NCBI GenBank assembly: GCA_017462795.1
Contig: JAFTQL010000024.1
Coordinates: 1 to 37,193, forward strand
DNA: 37,193 bases
Reading direction: 5' to 3'
From: Clostridia bacterium
Lineage (GTDB): Bacteria; Bacillota; Clostridia; Oscillospirales; CAG-272
The position numbers and the translations under genes are program-made. Below the pieces are notes generated by a model. That model was not told the DNA's origin. It did no database searches and saw only the letters and a program-made list of their open reading frames with translations. Shown here piece by piece: positions 33,889-37,193 of this stretch (the stretch's first letter is position 1; each line of letters starts with the position of its first letter).

Positions 33889-34623
33889 TTACCAAGGCAA
33901 CGGAATGTATTGGATCGCCTCCCATATAACGGGTACGAGAAGCGCGGGGAGAAGATTTCCCACCCGTATCTTCTTGGGCCACAAAAGGTTTACGCCCACG
34001 GCAAAGATAAGCACCGAGCCGACACCCGAAAGGCTGACGATAAGCGAGTCGGTCATAAAATCGGCTATGAACACGCCAAACACCGTAAATATTCCCTGAT
34101 AAACGCCGACTGCCAGCGCAGAGAACAGCGCGCCAATACCGTAGACGGACGCAAGCACCATGACCATTATCATGTCGAGAATGGATTTTATGTAAAGCGT
34201 GGTGGAGTCACCCGTCAGCGCCTCGTCAATAGGACCGCAGATAGCCATAGCACCCACGCAGAACACAAGAGAAGCGGTGACAAATCCGTCAACAAATTTA
34301 TTGTCTCCGCCCGCCTTGACCAGCTTTTTGAGCTTCTCGCCTATACTGTCAAGCCCCTTTTCAATATTTATCAGCTCCCCGACAAGACCGCCGAGGACAA
34401 GGGAAATGACGATAAGCATGGTAGAGCCCGATGTAAGCTTGTTGCCCTCCACGGTAAATATCATTTCAAAAGCGCCCGCCGCACCGATAAAGATAACGGC
34501 AAGTCCGCATGCCTGCACAAGGATATCCCTGAATCGCTCCTTCAGTCCACCCTTGAACAAAAGTCCGATACACCCGCCAACGATTATGGCGATAACATTT
34601 ACAATAGTTCCGAGTCCGCTCAT
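33889..34623 (-). CDS. DUF554 family membrane protein (YdfK/YqgA-like)
   Basis: A 244-residue integral membrane protein with about six or seven helices. The N-terminus GLGTIVNVIAIIVGGCIGLLFKGGLKERF and the later GAMAICGPIDEALTGDSTTLYIKSILDMIMVM are characteristic of DUF554. Function is unknown; family members have been suggested to be transporters. AAGAAGG lies six bases before the ATG, and a strong promoter lies at 34663-34691. It is divergent from the aconitase-family gene and followed by the EIIC-like gene. Confidence 0.9.
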   Translation of the reverse strand: MSGLGTIVNVIAIIVGGCIGLLFKGGLKERFRDILVQACGLAVIFIGAAGAFEMIFTVEGNKLTSGSTMLIVISLVLGGLVGELINIEKGLDSIGEKLKKLVKAGGDNKFVDGFVTASLVFCVGAMAICGPIDEALTGDSTTLYIKSILDMIMVMVLASVYGIGALFSALAVGVYQGIFTVFGVFIADFMTDSLIVSLSGVGSVLIFAVGVNLLWPKKIRVGNLLPALLVPVIWEAIQYIPLPW

Positions 34624-34662
34624 TTTTTACCTTCTTTATTGACAAAAATCGGGAATAGGAAT

Positions 34663-34691
34663 ATTATATCACTTTTTTCTCAAAATTTCAA
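34663..34691 (-). promoter_or_regulatory. Sigma-A promoter of the DUF554-EIIC pair
   Basis: On the minus strand TTGAAA (34686-34691) and TATAAT (34663-34668), 17 bases apart, with TGA before the -10. Confidence 0.82.
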
Positions 34692-34757
34692 GTACCACGC
34701 GGTATTTTTTATATTTTTGAATTTATTGTAAAATTATGAGTTTTGGGTACATTTTTC

Positions 34758-34786
34758 TTGACTTTTTCGCGGTATTAAGTTATAAT
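34758..34786 (+). promoter_or_regulatory. Sigma-A promoter of the aconitase-family gene
   Basis: TTGACT (34758-34763) and TATAAT (34781-34786), 17 bases apart, 36 bases before the ATG. It would drive the hydratase and probably icd. Confidence 0.85.
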
Positions 34787-34821
34787 TAAATGATGTTTAT
34801 TTTATAGTTAGGAGAATTGTT

Positions 34822-37068
34822 ATGATAAAGCTGACATCAAACGGTGTATATCTGGTTGACGGCAAGCCTGCGGCTTGCGCCGATCTTTCCCCCGAGGAAG
34901 CAAGAAAGAATACTATTGCTTATTCAATAATGAACGCACACAACGTGTCGGACAAGGAAGGCGCTATGAGGATCAGGTTCGATGCTCTCGCCTCTCACGA
35001 CATTACATACGTCGGAATCATTCAGACAGCACGCGCCAGCGGTCTGAAGGAATTCCCCATTCCCTACGCCATGACAAACTGCCACAACTCACTGTGCGCG
35101 GTCGGCGGCACGATCAACGAGGATGACCACGTATTCGGTCTTTCCGCCGCAAAGAAGTACGGCGGTATCTACGTTCCCGCAAACCAGAGCGTTATCCATT
35201 CCTTTGCCCGCGAGGAGCTTGCGGGATGCGGCAAGATGATACTCGGCTCAGACTCACACACACGCTACGGCGCTCTCGGTACTATGGGTATCGGAGAGGG
35301 TGGACCTGAGCTTGTAAAGCAGCTTCTCAGAAATACATATGATATAAAGACACCCGAGGTGGTTCTTGTATATCTGACGGGTACTCCCAAGAGAGGTATC
35401 GGTCCTCATGACGTTGCCATCGCCCTCGTTGGCGCGACATTTGCTAATGGCTTTGCCAAGAACAAGGTGCTTGAGTTCGTTGGCCCCGGTGTAAAGAACC
35501 TTCCCATCGACTTCCGTAACGGAATCGACGTTATGACCACCGAGACCACCTGTCTGTCATCCATCTGGGAGACGGATGACGTAGTCCGTAAGCACTATGC
35601 GGTTCACGGACGTCCCGAGGATTACCGCGAGCTTCGTCCCGGAAAGGTAGCTTACTACGACTCTATGATAGAGATAGATCTTGACAAGATGGAATCCATG
35701 ATAGCTCTTCCCTTCCACCCCTCCAACGCTTACACGATCCACGAATTTGTGGCAAACGCCGACGAGATACTTGCGGGTGTTGAGGCTGAGGCGTCAAAGA
35801 AGTTCGGCAAATGCAAGCTGGATCTGCGCTCCAAGGTAAAGAACGGTCGCGTGCTTGCGGATCAGGGTATCATCGCGGGCTGCGCCGGCGGTATGTTTGA
35901 CAGCATCGATGAGGCGGCGGCTATTCTGCGCGGCAAGAGCACAGGCGCCGACTACTTCTCGCTGTCCGTTTACCCCACAAGCGTTCCCGTATCCCTTGAG
36001 CTTACAAAGATAGGCGCTACCTCCGACCTGCTCCGCGCGGGAGCTGTTATCAAGCCCTCCTTCTGCGGACCTTGCTTCGGTGCCGGCGACGTTCCCGCCA
36101 ACAACGGTCTTTCTCTCCGCCACACCACGCGTAACTTCCCCAACCGCGAGGGCTCAAAGCCCGGTGAGGGACAGCTCTCGGGCGTTGCGTTGATGGACGC
36201 GAGAAGCATTGCCGCAACAGCCGCAAACGGCGGTTACATCACTGCGGCTACCGATATCGATTACGATTACACTCCCCATGAATACAGCTACGACCGCTCT
36301 GTTTACGAGAAGAGGGTTTACTACGGCTACGGCAAGGCAAACGCCGATTCGGAGCTGGTATTCGGTCCCAATATCACCGACTGGCCCACACAGTATGAGC
36401 TTGCCGACAATCTGCTTGTAAAGCTTGCGGCTGTCATTCACGACCCCGTTACCACCACAGACGAGCTTATCCCTTCGGGTGAGACCTCATCTTACCGCTC
36501 CAATCCTCTGCGTCTTGCGGAGTTCGCGCTCTCCCGCCGTGTGCCTGAGTACGTTGGTAATTCCAAAGCTGTGGCGGCTGTTGAGGCGGCGAGAAGAAAC
36601 GGAGGATCTCCAGAGGAGCTGGAAAAGGTATTTGCGGCTCTCGGCGGAAAAGACCTTATGGCGAACACCCAGTTCGGCTCTTGCGTATTCGCTAACAAGC
36701 CCGGTGACGGCTCTGCCCGTGAGCAGGCTGCCTCCTGTCAGAAGGTGCTTGGCGGCTTTGCCAACATCTGCTATGAGTTCGCTACCAAGCGTTATCGCTC
36801 CAACTGCATAAACTGGGGTATTCTTCCCTTCACTCTCGCGGAGGGCGCTGAGTTCCCCTACGAGGTAGGCGATTACGTATTTGTAGGCGGTATCAGACAG
36901 GCTATCATCGACGGCAAGGAAGAGTTTGCCGCAAAGGTTGTCAAGGCTGACGGAACTGTTGAGGACATCACGCTTTACGTCAAGGGACTTACCGAGGACA
37001 AAAAGGAGATAATCCTTGAAGGCTGTCTCATGAACTATTACAAGGCTCACAGCGAGGATAACGTATAA
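34822..37068 (+). CDS. Aconitase-family hydratase (YbhJ-like)
   Basis: A 748-residue member of the aconitase superfamily. The iron-sulfur ligands are visible: Cys in TTETTCLSS (about 244) and the pair in PSFCGPCFGAGD (about 415 and 418). LGSDSHTRYGALGTMGIGEGG (141-161) is the substrate/cluster loop of the family. The C-terminal swivel domain contains YRSNCINWGILPF. The overall sequence is closer to the hydratase/YbhJ group than to AcnA or AcnB. The neighbouring isocitrate dehydrogenase start suggests it acts as the citrate-isocitrate aconitase of a partial TCA route towards glutamate; that is inferred. AGGAG is about seven bases before the ATG. Confidence 0.9.
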   Translation: MIKLTSNGVYLVDGKPAACADLSPEEARKNTIAYSIMNAHNVSDKEGAMRIRFDALASHDITYVGIIQTARASGLKEFPIPYAMTNCHNSLCAVGGTINEDDHVFGLSAAKKYGGIYVPANQSVIHSFAREELAGCGKMILGSDSHTRYGALGTMGIGEGGPELVKQLLRNTYDIKTPEVVLVYLTGTPKRGIGPHDVAIALVGATFANGFAKNKVLEFVGPGVKNLPIDFRNGIDVMTTETTCLSSIWETDDVVRKHYAVHGRPEDYRELRPGKVAYYDSMIEIDLDKMESMIALPFHPSNAYTIHEFVANADEILAGVEAEASKKFGKCKLDLRSKVKNGRVLADQGIIAGCAGGMFDSIDEAAAILRGKSTGADYFSLSVYPTSVPVSLELTKIGATSDLLRAGAVIKPSFCGPCFGAGDVPANNGLSLRHTTRNFPNREGSKPGEGQLSGVALMDARSIAATAANGGYITAATDIDYDYTPHEYSYDRSVYEKRVYYGYGKANADSELVFGPNITDWPTQYELADNLLVKLAAVIHDPVTTTDELIPSGETSSYRSNPLRLAEFALSRRVPEYVGNSKAVAAVEAARRNGGSPEELEKVFAALGGKDLMANTQFGSCVFANKPGDGSAREQAASCQKVLGGFANICYEFATKRYRSNCINWGILPFTLAEGAEFPYEVGDYVFVGGIRQAIIDGKEEFAAKVVKADGTVEDITLYVKGLTEDKKEIILEGCLMNYYKAHSEDNV

Positions 37069-37152
37069 TTTCCAGATCAAGTCGATTATTATCATCCTTT
37101 CGGATGTTAATAAAATAAAAAATTTTTTCAAACTGTTCGGAGGTATTGAACT

Positions 37153-37193
37153 ATGAAAAAGATCCAAATGAAAACGCCGCTGGTCGAAATGGA
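37153..37193 (+). CDS. icd: Isocitrate dehydrogenase (NADP type), 5' end only
   Basis: Only 13 complete codons are present: MKKIQMKTPLVEM, cut at the window edge. The stretch KIQMKTPLVEM is the start of homodimeric eukaryote-like NADP isocitrate dehydrogenases, which continue with DGDEMTR. GGAGG lies about nine bases before the ATG. It follows the aconitase-family gene by 84 bases, which contain a small hairpin (CATCC-TTTC-GGATG, 37095-37108) but no clear terminator, so the two are probably co-transcribed. They would convert citrate to 2-oxoglutarate. Confidence 0.8.
   Translation, partial: MKKIQMKTPLVEM

Noticed and set aside
1-37193. tRNA, rRNA, CRISPR arrays, prophage genes or intact transposons
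   Set aside because: None was recognised on either strand by reading; short tRNA-like genes would need a dedicated search to exclude fully.

Overview
The window looks like chromosomal DNA from an endospore-forming member of the Clostridia (Bacillota). Three things suggest this. There is a yabO/yabP/yabQ/divIC sporulation and division cluster next to mazG and a SpoVB-type flippase. There is a two-subunit GlgC/GlgD ADP-glucose pyrophosphorylase. Strong sigma-A promoters often carry an extended -10. No rRNA, tRNA, CRISPR array, phage or intact insertion sequence was seen. Apart from one small scar near 24.66-25.07 kb, the region reads as stable core genome. Genus cannot be assigned from the sequence alone.

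Layout. (1) 1-7.8 kb, minus strand: glycogen metabolism in the order glgB, glgC, glgD, glgA, glgP (glgP is cut by the window edge). The GlgB homologue has lost the GH13 nucleophile and the acid/base residue and is probably a pseudoenzyme. (2) 7.8-12.3 kb, minus: spoVB-like flippase, mazG, hup, rqcP, yabP, yabQ, divIC, in the order usual for Firmicutes. (3) 12.4-22.7 kb, minus: cdaA, a stub of a CdaR/YbbR-like protein, a COG2509 flavoprotein, recJ, rel, dtd, hemZ and a uridine-kinase-like gene. These cover c-di-AMP and (p)ppGpp signalling, DNA repair, tRNA quality control and heme-related radical-SAM chemistry. (4) 22.9-24.5 kb, plus: a PutP-type sodium/proline symporter with its own promoter and terminator. 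(5) 24.5-25.1 kb: a short hairpin repeat, a ribbon-helix-helix regulator, an operator-like palindrome region and the 5' stub of a divergent gene. (6) 25.0-27.7 kb, minus: vitamin uptake and activation. queT sits behind a preQ1-I riboswitch candidate, and folT-folC sit behind a tetrahydrofolate riboswitch candidate. (7) 27.7-31.9 kb: an alpha/beta-hydrolase esterase (+), zapA and a U32/RlhA-like protein (-), and plsY (+). (8) 31.9-34.7 kb, minus: a TVP38 family membrane protein, a PTS_EIIC_2/PfoR-type membrane protein and a DUF554 protein. (9) 34.7 kb to the end, plus: an aconitase-family hydratase followed by the first codons of an NADP-type isocitrate dehydrogenase, i.e. the citrate-to-2-oxoglutarate arm.

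How the genes fit together. The glg genes make ADP-glucose (GlgC/GlgD), polymerise it (GlgA) and mobilise it (GlgP). Because the local GlgB appears inactive, a functional branching enzyme must be encoded elsewhere or the polymer must be unusual. The folate and queuosine-precursor genes are each led by a riboswitch matching the ligand class of the transporter they control, which supports both calls. The most unusual signals are the degenerate GlgB, the reduced CdaR-like partner of CdaA, and the palindrome-rich regulator/stub scar beside queT.
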